DNA of 64,000 bases from Achromobacter animicus (GCF_902859585.1 NZ_CADIJM010000009.1:124001-188000); one strand, 5' to 3'; positions 10,537 to 23,158 are shown, counted from the first letter of the stretch. The notes: generated by a model not told the origin, from the sequence alone. Program-made: numbers and translations.

Positions 10537-10568
10537 ATTTATCCAACGGCTAAATCGATGGATGAAAT
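10537..10568. promoter_or_regulatory. Candidate LysR operator
   Basis: ATTTATCCA at 10537-10545 faces TGGATGAAAT at 10559-10568 as an inverted repeat (one extra base in the right arm). It lies between the divergent LysR regulator and the tautomerase. The position suits autoregulation; binding is not shown. Confidence 0.45.
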
Positions 10569-10641
10569 CGTAATTTCCCGCTTTTCCGATGTCAACGCGC
10601 TTTCTACACTGGCCCTGTACCTACCCAACCGGAGAGCCGTC

Positions 10642-11040
10642 ATGCCCCACATCGTCATCCATCGTTCCGGCACAACCGATGCCGCCATTGACCAACGCAT
10701 CGTCGAATCCGTCGCCGGGCTGACCCAGTCCGTGCTCGGTAAAAAGCTGCCCGTCATCGCCATCACGCTGCAGCACATTCCGCACGAACTCTGGTTCATC
10801 GGCGGGCGTCCTTTGTCCGAGCAGGGCAAAAACGCATTCCACCTGGACATCAGCGTCACGGACGAGACCAACACCAAGTCCGAGAAGGCGCGCTTCATCA
10901 AGGACGTCTATGCCGCGTTCCAGGAGATCCTGGGCGAACTGCACGAGTGCTCGTACGTCCATGTGATCGACGCGCGCGCGGCGGCCTATGGCTATGGCGG
11001 GCGAACGCAAGAGTACCGGCACCAGCACGGCGCGGTGTAG
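10642..11040 (+). CDS. Tautomerase family protein
   Basis: A 132-residue protein of the 4-oxalocrotonate tautomerase superfamily. Met is followed directly by Pro (MPHIVIH), and this Pro is the catalytic base after Met removal. The ATG at 10642 is preceded by GGAGAGCCGTC, a good Shine-Dalgarno; the longer frame upstream is an artefact. At about 130 residues it resembles longer tautomerase-like or cis-CaaD-like members rather than the 62-residue 4-OT. Its substrate is unknown. It is divergent from, and probably controlled by, the LysR regulator. Confidence 0.85.
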   Translation: MPHIVIHRSGTTDAAIDQRIVESVAGLTQSVLGKKLPVIAITLQHIPHELWFIGGRPLSEQGKNAFHLDISVTDETNTKSEKARFIKDVYAAFQEILGELHECSYVHVIDARAAAYGYGGRTQEYRHQHGAV

Positions 11041-11060
11041 CCGGCGGCCGCAGTGGTTGC

Positions 11061-11096
11061 AAAAAAAAGCCGCGCACCCGAAGGTGCGCGGCTTTT
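11061..11096. terminator. Bidirectional terminator between tautomerase and typA
   Basis: A 10-bp stem GCCGCGCACC/GGTGCGCGGC with a CGAA loop is flanked by A8 on the left and T4 on the right. On the minus strand the U8 tract ends the rimP-to-typA operon. Confidence 0.93.
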
Positions 11097-11136
11097 CATT
11101 GATCCGGCGACAAGGCGGCGACTGCCGCCTTCAAGC

Positions 11137-12956
<1,820 letters not shown>

Positions 12957-12960
<4 letters not shown>

Positions 12961-13709
12961 AGCGAGTCCTTTAAGGTCAGGGTGGAGGGCAGCAAGCCCT
13001 CCGGCAATTCGTTCAGTGCAAGCAATGCCTGCTTGGGGTCTGGCATGGCCTGCAAGGCTTCCAGTTCAACGGCGCGTTCCAGAGAGAAGGGCCCGACGTG
13101 CGTGCGCCGCAGCGCCGTCAGGTGGGCGAAACAGCCCAGCACGCGCCCGATGTCCTGGGCCAGTGTTCGGATGTATGTGCCTTTACTGCAAGCCACATCG
13201 ATCTCTGCCTGCGTCCCGGTCAGGGACAACAGCTCGATGCGGTATATCGTGATCTTGCGCGGCGCCCGCTCCAGCTCGATGCCCGCGCGGGCGTACTCGT
13301 ACAGCGGCTTGCCGTCGCGCTTGAGCGCCGAGTACATCGGCGGAATCTGCTCGATGGTGCCCGAGAAACGTGACAGTGCATCGCGCAGCGCCTGTTCCTC
13401 GACAACAAAACCGGGTTCGGCGGTCGCGGTGACGTTGCCCGTCAGGTCGCCGGAATCGGTTTCCGATCCAAATTGCAGCGTAGCGCGATACGCCTTGTCG
13501 GCGTCAAGCATCGCGCCGGAAATTTTGGTGGCGCGGCCCATGCAGCACACCAGCAGGCCGGTGGCAAAAGGGTCCAGCGTGCCGGTATGGCCAGCCTTGG
13601 CCGCGTCCATGGCGCGTTTGGCGCGCTGCAAGGCGTGATTGCTCGACAAACCCACAGGTTTATCAAGCAACAGCACACCGTCGAGCGCAAGCCCGCGTCG
13701 TTTAGCCAT
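12957..13709 (-). CDS. truB: tRNA pseudouridine(55) synthase TruB
   Basis: A 250-residue enzyme making pseudouridine 55 in the T-loop of tRNA. The catalytic Asp is in [14 protein letters not shown], and the N-terminal [14 protein letters not shown] matches the family. At 250 residues it is somewhat shorter than E. coli TruB (314) at the C-terminus, where the PUA-like region is reduced. It lies 42 bp downstream of rbfA and overlaps typA by 4 bp. Confidence 0.95.
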
Positions 13710-13751
13710 CGTCGAAATCCGGAAAAAAATGAAGCAGTGACGACAGCCCGA

Positions 13752-14153
13752 TCAGGACTTGTCTTCAGGCTCGTCGGGTACGCCCGAGTGCGGGCCGGGG
13801 CGGTTTGCGCGGTCGATGAGGATCGACATTTCGATGCCACGGGCGACTTGCTCGTCGTGGAAGAAACGCAAAGTGGGGACGGTGTGGATGTGCAGAAGCT
13901 TGTAGAGCTGCGAATGCAGCCAGCCGGCCTTCTCGTTCAGCAAGGTGGTGGCGGCTTCGGGCTCGGCGCCCAAAACCGTGAACCACACCTTGGCATGCGC
14001 GTAGTCGGTCGACAGTTCCACACCCGAAATCGTGATCAGTCCAGCGCGTTTCGTGTCGATTTCGCGCTGGATGATCCCGGCCAGATCCTTCTGGATCTGG
14101 TCGGCCAGCCGCAGATTGCGGCCGGGAATGGCTTTGGACTTGTGACGGCTCAT
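13752..14153 (-). CDS. rbfA: 30S ribosome-binding factor RbfA
   Basis: A 133-residue KH-like cold-shock factor that binds the 5' region of 16S rRNA during 30S maturation. The family start ([18 protein letters not shown]) and the core ([18 protein letters not shown]) are clear. The ATG at 14153 is preferred over a TTG two codons upstream because AGG sits at usable spacing. It lies between infB and truB, the classical order. Confidence 0.95.
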   Translation of the reverse strand: MSRHKSKAIPGRNLRLADQIQKDLAGIIQREIDTKRAGLITISGVELSTDYAHAKVWFTVLGAEPEAATTLLNEKAGWLHSQLYKLLHIHTVPTLRFFHDEQVARGIEMSILIDRANRPGPHSGVPDEPEDKS

Positions 14154-14174
14154 TAACAATGCCTGGCGCCTGCT

Positions 14175-17100
14175 TTACAGCGTGCGCGCAATTTCCTTGA
14201 TTTCAAAGACTTCCAGCTGGTCGCCCACCTGGATGTCATTGTTGCCGCGCAGCGTCAGACCGCAATCGAAGCCCGACTTGACTTCCTTGACGTCGTCCTT
14301 GAAGCGGCGCAGCGACTCGAGGTGCCCCGTCCAGTGAACCACGTTGTTGCGCAGCAGGCGGACCTGGGAATCGCGGCGCACGATGCCGTCGAGCACCATA
14401 CAACCGGCGATGTTGCCGAGGCGGGAGATGCTGTACACCTCGCGGATCTCGACCAGGCCGATGATTTCTTCCTTCTTCTCGGGCGCCAGCATGCCCGACA
14501 TGGCGGCCTTAACCTCATCCACGGCGTCGTAGATGATGTTGTAGTAGCGCACGTCGATGCCGTTGTTCTCGGCAAGCTTCTTGGCGCTGGCGTCGGCGCG
14601 CACGTTGAAGCCGATGACGACGGCGTGCGAGGCGATGGCCAGGTTGATGTCGGTTTCCGAGATGCCGCCGACTGCGGCGTGCACGACCTGCACACGCACT
14701 TCGTCGGTGGACAGCTTGACCAGCGACTGCACCAGGGCTTCCTGCGAACCCTGCACGTCGGTCTTGACGATGAGGGTAAGGGTCTGGGTGCCTTCGCCGA
14801 GGTTGTCGAACATCGATTCCAGCTTGGCTGCCTGTTGGCGGGCCAGCTTGACGTCGCGGAACTTGCCTTGGCGGAACAGCGCGATTTCGCGCGCCTTGCG
14901 CTCGTCGGACAGCGCCATCAGTTCGTCACCGGCGGCCGGCACTTCGGTCAGGCCCTGGATCTCAACAGGGATCGAGGGACCGGCCGTCTGGATCGGCTTG
15001 CCGTTTTCGTCGAGCATGGCGCGCACACGGCCAAAGCTTGCGCCGGCCAGCACGACGTCGCCGCGCTTGAGCGTGCCGCTTTGCACGAGAATCGTCGCGA
15101 CCGGGCCACGGCCCTTGTCCAGACGGGCTTCGATGACCAGACCCTTGGCGGGTGCGTCTTCGGGCGCCTTCAGTTCCAGCACTTCGGCTTGCAGCAGCAC
15201 GTTTTCGAGGAGGTCGTCGATGCCCTGGCCGGTCTTGGCGGACACGCCCACGAACGGCACGTCGCCGCCGTATTCTTCCGGCACGACCTGCTCGGCAACC
15301 AGTTCCTGCTTGACGCGTTCCGGGTTGGCGGCGGGCTTGTCGATCTTGGTCACGGCCACCACGATGGGCACGCCTGCGGCCTTGGCATGGTGGATGGCTT
15401 CACGCGTCTGCGGCATCACGCCGTCGTCGGCGGCAACCACCAGAATCACGATGTCGGTCGCCTTGGCGCCGCGGGCACGCATGGCGGTAAACGCCTCGTG
15501 GCCCGGGGTGTCAAGGAAGGTCACCATGCCGCGCTCGGTGCGGACGTGGTAGGCGCCGATGTGCTGCGTAATGCCGCCGGCTTCGCCCGCGGCAACCTTG
15601 GCGCGGCGGATGTAGTCCAGCAGCGAGGTCTTGCCGTGGTCGACGTGGCCCATGACGGTCACGACCGGCGCGCGCGGCAGTTGCTCGGCTTCGGATTGGG
15701 TGGCGGATTCGTCCAGGAAGGCTTCCGGGTCGTCCAGCTTGGCGGCGATGGCCACGTGGCCCAGTTCCTCGACCACGATCATGGCCGTTTCCTGATCCAG
15801 CACCTGGTTGATGGTGACCATCTGGCCCAGCTTCATCAATTGCTTGATGACTTCGGCGGCCTTGACGGACATCTTGTGAGCCAGGTCGGCCACGCTGATG
15901 GTTTCCGGCACGTGGACTTCACGTGCGATGAATTCCTGCGGCGCCGGCTCGTTGCGGCGGTCGTTCTGCTGGTTACGGCCACCACGGCCGCCCGACTTGC
16001 CACCGCCCTTGCCACCCGCACGCCAGCCGTCACGGCTGGCCGGGGCTGCCGGCTTGTCGGCCGGCTTCTTGCGCGACGAATCATCGGACCAGGTCGAAGC
16101 GACTTCGGCGGTCTTGATGGTTTTCTTGGCGCCAGGGGCAGCCGGCTTGGCGTCCTTCTTGGCCGCGGGGGCGGCGCCGGGCTTGCCGGCAGGCTTGTGC
16201 AGCGTGCCGGAGATCGGCGCGGCGGCAGGCGCCTCGGGCTCAGGCGCGCGCAGCACCTTGCGGGGACGGTTCAGCATTTCGCGCAGCGCGGCGGCCTCGG
16301 CCTCGGCGGCGCGGCGGGCTTCGTCGCGGCCTGCGGTCGTGGCGGAAGCGGCCAGCGGCGGCGCGGCACGGCGGTTGTCGACGCGACCACCCACCTTGGG
16401 CGCAGCGGCGGGCGCGGCGGCGGCGGGCTTCACGGATTCGGGTTTCGCGGCAGGCTGCGCCTGGGCGACAGGCGCGGCGGCCTGGGAGGAAGATGTTTCG
16501 GACTTATTGGCTAGCACAGCAGGTTCCGGCTTGGCTTCTTCAGCCAGAGGCTCGGTGGTTTCAGTCTTGATTTCGGGCTTGGCCTCTTCGGCCACGGGCT
16601 CGGCAGGAGCAGGCGCCGGCGTCGGTTCGGGTTCAGGCTGAGCCTGGACTTCGGGCGCTTGGGCCTCGACGGGGGCGGGCGCTTCGGCCGCGACGGATTC
16701 GGTTGCCGCGGGCGCTTCTGCCGGGGCGGCGGCTTCGGCTGCGACGGGCTCCTGCTGCGGCGCTTCGGCCTGGTCGGGAGCTTCGGCCTCTACAGGCGCC
16801 GTTTCGCGAGCTTCTGCGGCGACAGGCGCCGCGGGAGCTGCGGGTGCAGCCGGTGCGGAAACCTGCGGTGCGGCGTCTGCCGCGACTTCTTCTTCGGGAC
16901 GGGCCGAGGCGGCCTGTTCGGCGGCGAGTTCGGACGGGTCGCGCTTGACGAAGACGCGCTTCTTGCGCACTTCGACCTGGATCGTGCGCGAACGCCCGGT
17001 GGCGTCGGCTTGCCGGATCTCGGAAGTCTGGCGGCGCGTCAGCGTGATCTTCTTGCCTTCGGTTGCGCCGTGCGCGCGACGCAGCGATTCGAGCAATTTC

Positions 17101-17231
17101 GCCTTGTCGCTGTCGGTGACGGAGTCGTCGACCGATTTGAGGTCAACGCCAGCCGAACGCAGCTGATCCAGCAGCACGTTGGCAGGCATTTTCAGCTCGG
17201 TAGCGAACTGGGCGACGGTATTACTCGACAT
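14175..17231 (-). CDS. infB: Translation initiation factor IF-2
   Basis: A 1018-residue initiation GTPase that delivers fMet-tRNA to the 30S P site. The N-terminal IF2-N fold is at residues 1-55. A long Ala/Pro/Glu/Gln-rich linker runs from about 95 to 330, then a Gly/Lys/Arg-rich stretch before a second IF2-N motif ([20 protein letters not shown]). The G domain shows [20 protein letters not shown] and TKIDKP. The linker makes the protein longer than E. coli IF-2 (890), as is common in betaproteobacteria. It sits between nusA and rbfA. Confidence 0.97.
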   Translation of the reverse strand: MSSNTVAQFATELKMPANVLLDQLRSAGVDLKSVDDSVTDSDKAKLLESLRRAHGATEGKKITLTRRQTSEIRQADATGRSRTIQVEVRKKRVFVKRDPSELAAEQAASARPEEEVAADAAPQVSAPAAPAAPAAPVAAEARETAPVEAEAPDQAEAPQQEPVAAEAAAPAEAPAATESVAAEAPAPVEAQAPEVQAQPEPEPTPAPAPAEPVAEEAKPEIKTETTEPLAEEAKPEPAVLANKSETSSSQAAAPVAQAQPAAKPESVKPAAAAPAAAPKVGGRVDNRRAAPPLAASATTAGRDEARRAAEAEAAALREMLNRPRKVLRAPEPEAPAAAPISGTLHKPAGKPGAAPAAKKDAKPAAPGAKKTIKTAEVASTWSDDSSRKKPADKPAAPASRDGWRAGGKGGGKSGGRGGRNQQNDRRNEPAPQEFIAREVHVPETISVADLAHKMSVKAAEVIKQLMKLGQMVTINQVLDQETAMIVVEELGHVAIAAKLDDPEAFLDESATQSEAEQLPRAPVVTVMGHVDHGKTSLLDYIRRAKVAAGEAGGITQHIGAYHVRTERGMVTFLDTPGHEAFTAMRARGAKATDIVILVVAADDGVMPQTREAIHHAKAAGVPIVVAVTKIDKPAANPERVKQELVAEQVVPEEYGGDVPFVGVSAKTGQGIDDLLENVLLQAEVLELKAPEDAPAKGLVIEARLDKGRGPVATILVQSGTLKRGDVVLAGASFGRVRAMLDENGKPIQTAGPSIPVEIQGLTEVPAAGDELMALSDERKAREIALFRQGKFRDVKLARQQAAKLESMFDNLGEGTQTLTLIVKTDVQGSQEALVQSLVKLSTDEVRVQVVHAAVGGISETDINLAIASHAVVIGFNVRADASAKKLAENNGIDVRYYNIIYDAVDEVKAAMSGMLAPEKKEEIIGLVEIREVYSISRLGNIAGCMVLDGIVRRDSQVRLLRNNVVHWTGHLESLRRFKDDVKEVKSGFDCGLTLRGNNDIQVGDQLEVFEIKEIARTL

Positions 17232-17328
17232 TAGGCTCTCTCTTCCCTATAGGCAGCTATTACAAACAACGTGAACTTGCGGTGGATGAAGCGGCTGCAG
17301 CGCCCACCGCAGACCCGTGTCCTTTTGG

Positions 17329-18807
17329 TTATTCTTCGTCGAACCAATGGGCGCGGGCACGCATGATGAGATCGCTGGCTTCCTGTTCGGTCAGACCGGC
17401 GATTTCCGCCAGTTCGTCCGTTGCCAATTCGGCCAGATCATCACGCGTATGCACTTGACGCTCGGCCAGCTTGGCGGCCAGTTCCGGCGTCATGCCTTCG
17501 AGTTCAAGCAAATCCTGTGCGGTCTCAAGGCGCTCTTCCTGGGCGATTGCCTCGGTCAGCAGCGCATTGCGGGCACGGGCGCGCAACTCGTTGATGGTGT
17601 CTTCGTCAAACGCCTCGATTTCCAGCAGTTCCTGCATGGGAACGTAGGCGATTTCCTCGATACCGGTAAATCCTTCGTCGATCAGGATGTCAGCGACTTC
17701 CTCGTCGACGTCCAGCTTGCTCATGAACGTGGTGCGCAGACCCGAACGCTCGACTTCCTGGCGGTTCAGGCTTTCTTCCGGCGTCATGATGTTGATCTGC
17801 CAGCCGGTCAGTTCGGACGCCAGGCGCACGTTCTGGCCCTTGGCGCCGATGGCCTTCGGCAGGTTTTCCTCGTCCACCACGACGTCCATCGCATGCTTGT
17901 CTTCGTCGACAACGATGGATTCGACGTTGGCCGGCGCCAGCGCGCCGATGACGAACTGCGCGGGGTCTTCGGACCACAACACGATGTCGACCTGCTCGCC
18001 GCCGAGTTCGTTGCGCACGGCGGTCACGCGCGAACCGCGCATGCCCACACACGTCCCGATGGGATCGATACGCTTATCGTATGCCACGACGGCGATCTTC
18101 GCACGCACGCCGGCATCGCGGGCGGCAGCCTTGATCTCGAGCAGACCCTGCTCGATTTCGGGCACTTCATTCTCGAACAGCTGGCGGATGAACTCGGGCG
18201 ACGTGCGCGACAGGATCACTTGCTGGCCACGCGCGGCGTGGTCAACACGCAACACGAAGGCACGGACGCGGTCGGCAACCCGCAGGTTTTCCTTGGGAAT
18301 CATTTCGGAGCGCGGCAGGCGCGCTTCGATCTTGCCGGTTTCGACGATGGCGTCGCCCTTGTCCATGCGCTTGATCGTTCCGGACACGATGGTTTCACCA
18401 CGGTCCAGGAAGTCGTTCAGCACCTGTTCGCGTTCGGCGTCGCGGATCTTTTGCAGGATGGCCTGCTTGGCGGCCTGGGCGCCGATACGGCCGAACTCGA
18501 TGGGTTCGAGGGGCTCTTCGATGTACTCGCCTTCCTTGATGCCGGGGACGATTTCCTCGGCATCCGACAGCATTTCCTGCTTGTCGGGTTCTTGCAGACC
18601 GGCCTCGTCGGGCACGACCAGCCAGCGGCGGAAGCCTTCGTGGTCTCCCGTTTCCCTATCGATGGAAACACGAATGTCCGCATCATCCTTGAAGCGCTTT
18701 TTCATGGCCGAGGCCAGCGCACTTTCGAGAGCGCCGAACACGACGTCACGCGTGACGTTTTTTTCACGCGCCAAGGCATCGACCAACAGAAGAATTTCGC
18801 GACTCAT
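17329..18807 (-). CDS. nusA: Transcription termination/antitermination factor NusA
   Basis: A 492-residue RNA-polymerase-associated factor. The order is an N-terminal RNAP-binding domain ([17 protein letters not shown]), an S1 domain (about 135-200), two KH domains (around 230-345, including CVGMRGSRV and AIGAKGQNV), and two acidic helix-hairpin-helix repeats at the C-terminus ending in ARAHWFDEE. Full length for the two-AR type. Its ATG overlaps the rimP stop by 4 bp. The leader terminator ahead of rimP is a plausible target for NusA autoregulation. Confidence 0.97.
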   Translation of the reverse strand: MSREILLLVDALAREKNVTRDVVFGALESALASAMKKRFKDDADIRVSIDRETGDHEGFRRWLVVPDEAGLQEPDKQEMLSDAEEIVPGIKEGEYIEEPLEPIEFGRIGAQAAKQAILQKIRDAEREQVLNDFLDRGETIVSGTIKRMDKGDAIVETGKIEARLPRSEMIPKENLRVADRVRAFVLRVDHAARGQQVILSRTSPEFIRQLFENEVPEIEQGLLEIKAAARDAGVRAKIAVVAYDKRIDPIGTCVGMRGSRVTAVRNELGGEQVDIVLWSEDPAQFVIGALAPANVESIVVDEDKHAMDVVVDEENLPKAIGAKGQNVRLASELTGWQINIMTPEESLNRQEVERSGLRTTFMSKLDVDEEVADILIDEGFTGIEEIAYVPMQELLEIEAFDEDTINELRARARNALLTEAIAQEERLETAQDLLELEGMTPELAAKLAERQVHTRDDLAELATDELAEIAGLTEQEASDLIMRARAHWFDEE

Positions 18808-19304
18808 CGCTTTTTGCCCTTGAAATCCAGAACGGGATCCAGTTTTGCACGCTCGATATCTTCGACCGTGAAATTCAACACCTGGACTTCGTTCTTTTTT
18901 GCCTCAAATTCGAGACCGAACACGGTCTTGTGCATCCCAGCAGCTGCGTCGGCTGCGGCTTCGTCTTCCGGCACGGTCAACGTGCCCGAGAAGACCTTGC
19001 GGCCGTCCAATGCCTCACGCAGCTTGATTTCGATGCGCTCGCCTGCGAAACGGCGGAACTCGGCCTCGGTGCGCAGCGGGCGGTCAACACCCGGCGAACC
19101 CACTTCGAGGCGCTTGTAGTCGATGTTCTCGACCTCATAGACCCGCGACAATTGGCGGGACACCTGCTCGCAGTCTTCGATGCGCACACCGCCGACCCGA
19201 TCGATCGTGACGCGCAAAAGGCCCAGGGCGGCACGTTCCACGTCGACAAGTTCGACGTCCATGCCGGCCAGAGCCTCTTCGGTCAATGCGAATAAATCAG
19301 CCAT
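18804..19304 (-). CDS. rimP: Ribosome maturation factor RimP
   Basis: A 166-residue factor for 30S subunit maturation. The sequence [11 protein letters not shown], the [10 protein letters not shown] helix and [10 protein letters not shown] are conserved in the RimP N-domain, and a C-terminal SH3-like domain follows. It is the first gene of the rimP-nusA-infB operon. The only ribosome-binding element is a GAG 7 nt upstream, and the stretch before it is a hairpin followed by eight T, so transcription must pass a terminator-like element to reach this gene. Confidence 0.95.
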   Translation of the reverse strand: MADLFALTEEALAGMDVELVDVERAALGLLRVTIDRVGGVRIEDCEQVSRQLSRVYEVENIDYKRLEVGSPGVDRPLRTEAEFRRFAGERIEIKLREALDGRKVFSGTLTVPEDEAAADAAAGMHKTVFGLEFEAKKNEVQVLNFTVEDIERAKLDPVLDFKGKKR

Positions 19305-19310
19305 ATACTC

Positions 19311-19338
19311 AAAAAAAATGGGCTGTACGCCCAGCCCA
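19311..19338 (-). terminator. Terminator-like attenuator directly upstream of rimP
   Basis: On the minus strand TGGGCTG, a GGCGTA loop and CAGCCCA form a 7-bp GC-rich stem followed by eight T, ending 6 nt before the rimP ATG. An upstream GCCCAGC (minus strand, 19395-19389) can pair with GCTGGGC at 19335-19329, overlapping the 5' arm, and so could act as an antiterminator. A further GCTGGGC lies at 19360-19354. Confidence 0.75.
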
Positions 19339-19721
19339 CCGATATTGCACAGAGCCCAGCCGCTTCCCTACTACACGTAAGGAGCAATGCTGGGCAGTGC
19401 CCTATATTGCGACCTAATTTTTGGCTTGCGCCGCCCTGATTTCCCGACCCGGTGCCGAACCCGGCTTTCGACGGACTTGGCTGGGTACTCAGGCGCCTGT
19501 GCGCCTTCCGCGAAAAGCGGCACGCGCCAAGGAGATTGCTGCAAACAGCGCCCGGCAACACGCCAGCCAGCAACACGCCAGCACAAGGCCGTGCGCCCGA
19601 TCGGCCCAAATGCAGCCAACAAGCATGCAGCCGACGTGCTTTTTGCGGTAAAGCGCACTTAAAGAATCCAGTGCTTCCAGCAAAAAGCCATGACGCGAAG
19701 CCATGAAAACCATTGATTTTA
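19339..19721 (-). other. Long leader of the rimP-nusA-infB operon
   Basis: This stretch has no convincing gene. On the minus strand an extended -10 (TGGTAAAAT, hexamer 19716-19721) lies at its upstream end with only a poor -35. Transcription from there would give a leader of about 400 nt before rimP. It contains direct repeats (GCAACACGCCAGC twice near 19555-19585) and several short hairpins. A 74-codon frame within it (19489-19713) shows no family features. In E. coli metY occupies the comparable position; here no tRNA is present. Confidence 0.5.
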
Positions 19722-19818
19722 CCAGATAAACGGGAAAATCGCCTGATTCGTCACGGGCTTACGTTTATATGGGACGGATGCGGGGCGGCGGCGCAGTCTG
19801 CGGGCCGCCCTGCGGGGA

Positions 19819-21723
19819 TCAGCGACCCTGACGTCCCCGGCCACCGCCCATGACGCCCAGCCGCGATTCGTGAGCCGAAGCGCTGCGGGGTTGCCAATCG
19901 TCGCCACGCTGGCCGCCGTCGGCGCGGGGACCGCCACTACGCGGCGCACGCGGCTTGCCACCGGCGCCCGGACCCTTGTTGTTGCCGCCGGTGCGCGCGC
20001 CTTCGGCCTTGTTGCCGCCGCGACCGCCCGCGGCGGGCTTGCCGCCACGACCCGGATTGCCGCTACGCGCGCCTGCCGGTTTGCCGCCAGCCGGCTTGCC
20101 GCCGCCAGGCTTGCCACCGGACTTGCCGCCAGGACGGCGGCCAGCGCCAGCCGGCGCATCGCCCGTGCCGCCCGCTGCCGGATTGCCGGCCACCGGATTG
20201 CCGGCCACCGGACTGCCGGCCACCGGGCTGCTTGCCATCGGATTGCCGGCCGCGGCGTTCGCTGCGGCGCGGGGACCGCGTGCGTTGCCGCCCGCGCGCC
20301 CACCCGGCTTGCCGCCGGCCTTGCCGCCCTGCTTGCCACCGGACTTGCCGGCGCCCGCGGAGCGCGGACCCGATTTGCCCTTGCGATTGCCCAGGCCGGG
20401 TTCGCCCGAGAGCGGGTGGCCGTTGGCGTAACCACCGGCGATCATGAGGCCGGTGCCGAAAGGATCAGAAGGACACGCCGCAGCCTGCCCTGCACTGCCC
20501 AGGCCGCCGCCCTGCAACTTGCCACGGCGGCCGATGCGGGCGCCGTTCATGCCGTTGCGGTCGAGCGTGCCGAATCCGGGTGGCAAGGCGCTGTCGTGCG
20601 ATTGCGGCTGCTTGGAGCGGCGACGGTTGCCCGACGAATCGTCGTCATCGCGCAACAGTCCCAACTGGACCATCAGCGCGGTCACCAGCGAAGCGTCCAG
20701 TTCGTCCCAGCGGCCACGGCGCAGCGTGCGCGGCAGCACGACATCGCCGAAGCGCGTGCGGATCAGGCGGCTGACAGTGACGCCGACCGCTTCAAACATG
20801 CGGCGGACTTCGCGGTTACGGCCTTCCTGCAGCGTGACACGGTACCAGCGGTTGCTGCCGTCGCCGCCCAGGTAGTCCAGCGCGCCGAACGCGGCCAAGC
20901 CGTCTTCGAGTTCGATTCCGTCGACCAGCGACTGGCGCTGCGCCTCGTCCATTTCGCCCAGGACACGAACGGCGTACTCGCGTTCCGTGCCATAGCGGGG
21001 GTGCATGATCCGGTTGGCCATGTCGCCCGACGTCGTGAAAATCAGCAGGCCTTCGGTGTTCAGGTCAAGGCGGCCCACCGAGAGCCACTTGCCGGTACGC
21101 AGCTTGGGCAGTCGGGCAAACACGCTGGCGCGGCCACCGGGGTCGTCGTGGCTGACGATCTCGCCGGCGGGCTTGTGATACAGGATCACGCGCGGCGGCT
21201 TTTTCGTGTTGGTGCGCATGATGGGCTTGCCATTGACACGCACCTGATCGTTGGGCCCCACGCGCTGACCGATATGCGCCGGTTCGCCGTTAACGGACAC
21301 CCGGCCCGCGACGATCAGCTCTTCCATTTCGCGGCGCGACCCGATGCCTGCGTCGGCCAGCACCTTGTGCAGCTTGGGCATGACCACTTCGCTGTTCAGG
21401 TACTTGCCCAGACGCTGCTCCATGCGGTCAGCCGTATCCAGGTAGGACAGCGCCTGCTCGGCTTCCTGCTCGCCACCCCGGGAGTCCACGGACTCGACCG
21501 GTGCGGCGGGCGCAGTGGCCTGCCCTTCGGCGGCGGGCGCCTGTTCGGCGGCAGCGTCGCCGCGGCGGCGGCGGAACGGGGTCCTCAGCTTGCGGCCGCG
21601 GCTGCGGGCGCCGGCTTCGCCCTCGGCGGCCGGTTCGCGCGCGGCGGAGGATTCCGGCTGCGCGCCGGCAGCGGCGTCATCCGAACGGGGGGTGTCGTCC
21701 TGCATTGCTGTATTCGTTGTCAC
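19819..21723 (-). CDS. rluB: Ribosomal large subunit pseudouridine synthase RluB-like, with long basic tail
   Basis: A 634-residue RsuA-family 23S rRNA pseudouridine synthase. An Ala/Glu/Arg-rich leader of about 95 residues precedes the S4 domain ([20 protein letters not shown]). The catalytic core holds the Asp of [11 protein letters not shown] and ends near residue 365. A Gly/Lys/Arg/Pro/Ala-rich tail of about 260 residues follows, with PVAGN-type repeats. E. coli RluB is 291 residues, so more than half is low complexity. The GTG at 21723 has GGAG 8 nt upstream; a TTG at 21744 overlapping the scpB stop, or the ATG at 21705, are alternatives. It lies 17 bp after scpB. Confidence 0.85.
   Translation of the reverse strand: MTTNTAMQDDTPRSDDAAAGAQPESSAAREPAAEGEAGARSRGRKLRTPFRRRRGDAAAEQAPAAEGQATAPAAPVESVDSRGGEQEAEQALSYLDTADRMEQRLGKYLNSEVVMPKLHKVLADAGIGSRREMEELIVAGRVSVNGEPAHIGQRVGPNDQVRVNGKPIMRTNTKKPPRVILYHKPAGEIVSHDDPGGRASVFARLPKLRTGKWLSVGRLDLNTEGLLIFTTSGDMANRIMHPRYGTEREYAVRVLGEMDEAQRQSLVDGIELEDGLAAFGALDYLGGDGSNRWYRVTLQEGRNREVRRMFEAVGVTVSRLIRTRFGDVVLPRTLRRGRWDELDASLVTALMVQLGLLRDDDDSSGNRRRSKQPQSHDSALPPGFGTLDRNGMNGARIGRRGKLQGGGLGSAGQAAACPSDPFGTGLMIAGGYANGHPLSGEPGLGNRKGKSGPRSAGAGKSGGKQGGKAGGKPGGRAGGNARGPRAAANAAAGNPMASSPVAGSPVAGNPVAGNPAAGGTGDAPAGAGRRPGGKSGGKPGGGKPAGGKPAGARSGNPGRGGKPAAGGRGGNKAEGARTGGNNKGPGAGGKPRAPRSGGPRADGGQRGDDWQPRSASAHESRLGVMGGGRGRQGR
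20163..20254 (-). repeat. Tandem 15-bp repeat in the RluB tail
   Basis: CCGGCCACCGGATTG-type 15-bp units (CCGGCCACCGGACTG and similar) recur about four to five times, encoding PVAG[NS] pentapeptides. It is an in-frame coding microsatellite, so its copy number may vary between strains without breaking the gene. Confidence 0.8.
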
Positions 21724-21740
21724 TGGGACAGCTCCGAATT

Positions 21741-23018
21741 TCAAACTTGGGTAGGCCTGCCGGGAGCAGGCTCGTCATCATCTGGGGACGCCGAATCCGG
21801 TTCAGACCCGGACCGGTCGGGGTCCGCCTGTTCCGAAGCCGCGGCGGCAGCATCGGGTTCGGACTGAACAGCCTCGTCAAGACCGTAAACGGGCTCACGC
21901 CTGGCGTCGCCAGGGGCCTCGGCATCGGTCTTGTCAGTCGGGTCAGTCGGTTCCGCGTGTTTTGCGTTCTCGACTCTTTCCTTTGCAGCACCGGCCTCGG
22001 AGGCATCGGCGGCCATATCGGAAATGTCGTTGCCAGCCCTGTCGTCGGGAAGATCGGACGAGAGCGGCGTATTGGACAAGCCTTCGGCTTGCTCCCGGAC
22101 GGTGGATTCGTCGGCGGGATCCGCGCCTTCTTCTGTGCGCGAAAGCTGGGATTCTACGCTATCGATGGCCGCTATGGGGACATCGTCTTCCGAAACAGAC
22201 AATTCCGCAACGGGGAAAATCTCGGAGGATTCGGCATCAGGATCGGCAGCAGGCGGATTTTCGCCTTCTTGCGACGCTTGTTGCGGGGCGTCCGCCCCCT
22301 GCTGGACGATGCCGTCCGCCCCGGATTCAGCCGCTTGCGCGCCATCTTCCGCCGGCGCCGCGTCCGCACCACCCTCGCCATCAGCCGGCTCCGGCGACGC
22401 GTCCGCACCGCCCTCGCCATCAGCCGGTTCCGGCGTCTCGCCCAGCACCTGCTGCACTTCGCCCAGATCCAGCCCGGCGAGCGCGGCGGCAGCGTGCGCG
22501 GTTTCCAGCGGCGGCAGCTCGTCCAGCGCACGCAGCCCCAGATCGTCAAGGAACTGGCGCGTAGTGCCGAACAGCGCGGGACGACCCGGCGCGTCGCGGT
22601 GGCCAATGACTTCGATCCAGCCGCGGTCCTCGAGGGCCTTCACGATCTGCGACGAAACCGTCACGCCGCGGATATCTTCGATGTCGCCGCGCGTCACGGG
22701 CTGGCGCCAGGCGACGATAGCAAGCGTTTCCATCACGGCGCGCGAATACTTGGGCGGCTTTTCAGGGCTGAGGCGCTCCAGGTAGCGCTGCATGCTGGGG
22801 CGGCTCTGGAAACGCCAGCCGGAGGCGAGCTGTACAAGTTCCAGCCCGCCGTCGGCCCAGTTGCCTTGCAAGGTCTCCAGAAGCCGGCGCACCGTGCTGC
22901 TGTCGAATTGTTCATCATCCCCGAACAGCTTGCGCATATCGGAAATCTGCATCGGCTGAACCGCGCACAGCAGCGCGGTTTCCAGCACGAGTATTGCCTC
23001 GCTATCGTTCATCGACAT
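21741..23018 (-). CDS. scpB: Chromosome segregation/condensation protein ScpB with long acidic tail
   Basis: A 425-residue SMC-complex kleisin-associated subunit. The two winged-helix domains are in residues 1-185 ([58 protein letters not shown]). The rest is an acidic Glu/Asp/Ala/Ser-rich disordered tail with an imperfect duplication of [11 protein letters not shown]. Typical ScpB proteins are about 200 residues, so the tail doubles its size. ScpA is not in the window. A second in-frame ATG at 23012 has GGA at better spacing and could be the true start. Confidence 0.9.
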   Translation of the reverse strand: MSMNDSEAILVLETALLCAVQPMQISDMRKLFGDDEQFDSSTVRRLLETLQGNWADGGLELVQLASGWRFQSRPSMQRYLERLSPEKPPKYSRAVMETLAIVAWRQPVTRGDIEDIRGVTVSSQIVKALEDRGWIEVIGHRDAPGRPALFGTTRQFLDDLGLRALDELPPLETAHAAAALAGLDLGEVQQVLGETPEPADGEGGADASPEPADGEGGADAAPAEDGAQAAESGADGIVQQGADAPQQASQEGENPPAADPDAESSEIFPVAELSVSEDDVPIAAIDSVESQLSRTEEGADPADESTVREQAEGLSNTPLSSDLPDDRAGNDISDMAADASEAGAAKERVENAKHAEPTDPTDKTDAEAPGDARREPVYGLDEAVQSEPDAAAAASEQADPDRSGSEPDSASPDDDEPAPGRPTQV

Positions 23019-23040
23019 CCAAATTCAAAAAGGGGCTAAC

Positions 23041-23069
23041 TTGCGCTTGGTTGGAAATAAGGTTAATAT
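23041..23069 (+). promoter_or_regulatory. Promoter of initiator tRNA-Met
   Basis: TTGCGC (23041-23046) and TAATAT (23064-23069) are separated by 17 bp and lie 12 bp upstream of the tRNA. Confidence 0.6.
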
Positions 23070-23081
23070 TCTTTTCTCAGA

Positions 23082-23158
<77 letters not shown>

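Noticed and set aside
14322-16514. 730-residue plus-strand frame opposite infB
   Set aside because: A shadow of IF-2; composition is the mirror of its Ala/Pro/Glu-rich linker.
19489-19713. 74-residue Cys-rich hydrophobic frame (minus) in the rimP leader
   Set aside because: No ribosome binding site, no family resemblance, and it lies in a structured leader.
20163-20254. Regular short repeats that might be a CRISPR array
   Set aside because: Units are 15 bp, directly adjacent and in frame within the RluB coding tail; there are no spacers.
22362-22440. Direct repeat in the scpB tail considered as an insertion scar
   Set aside because: It is an imperfect in-frame duplication encoding [11 protein letters not shown]; no target-site duplication or transposase.
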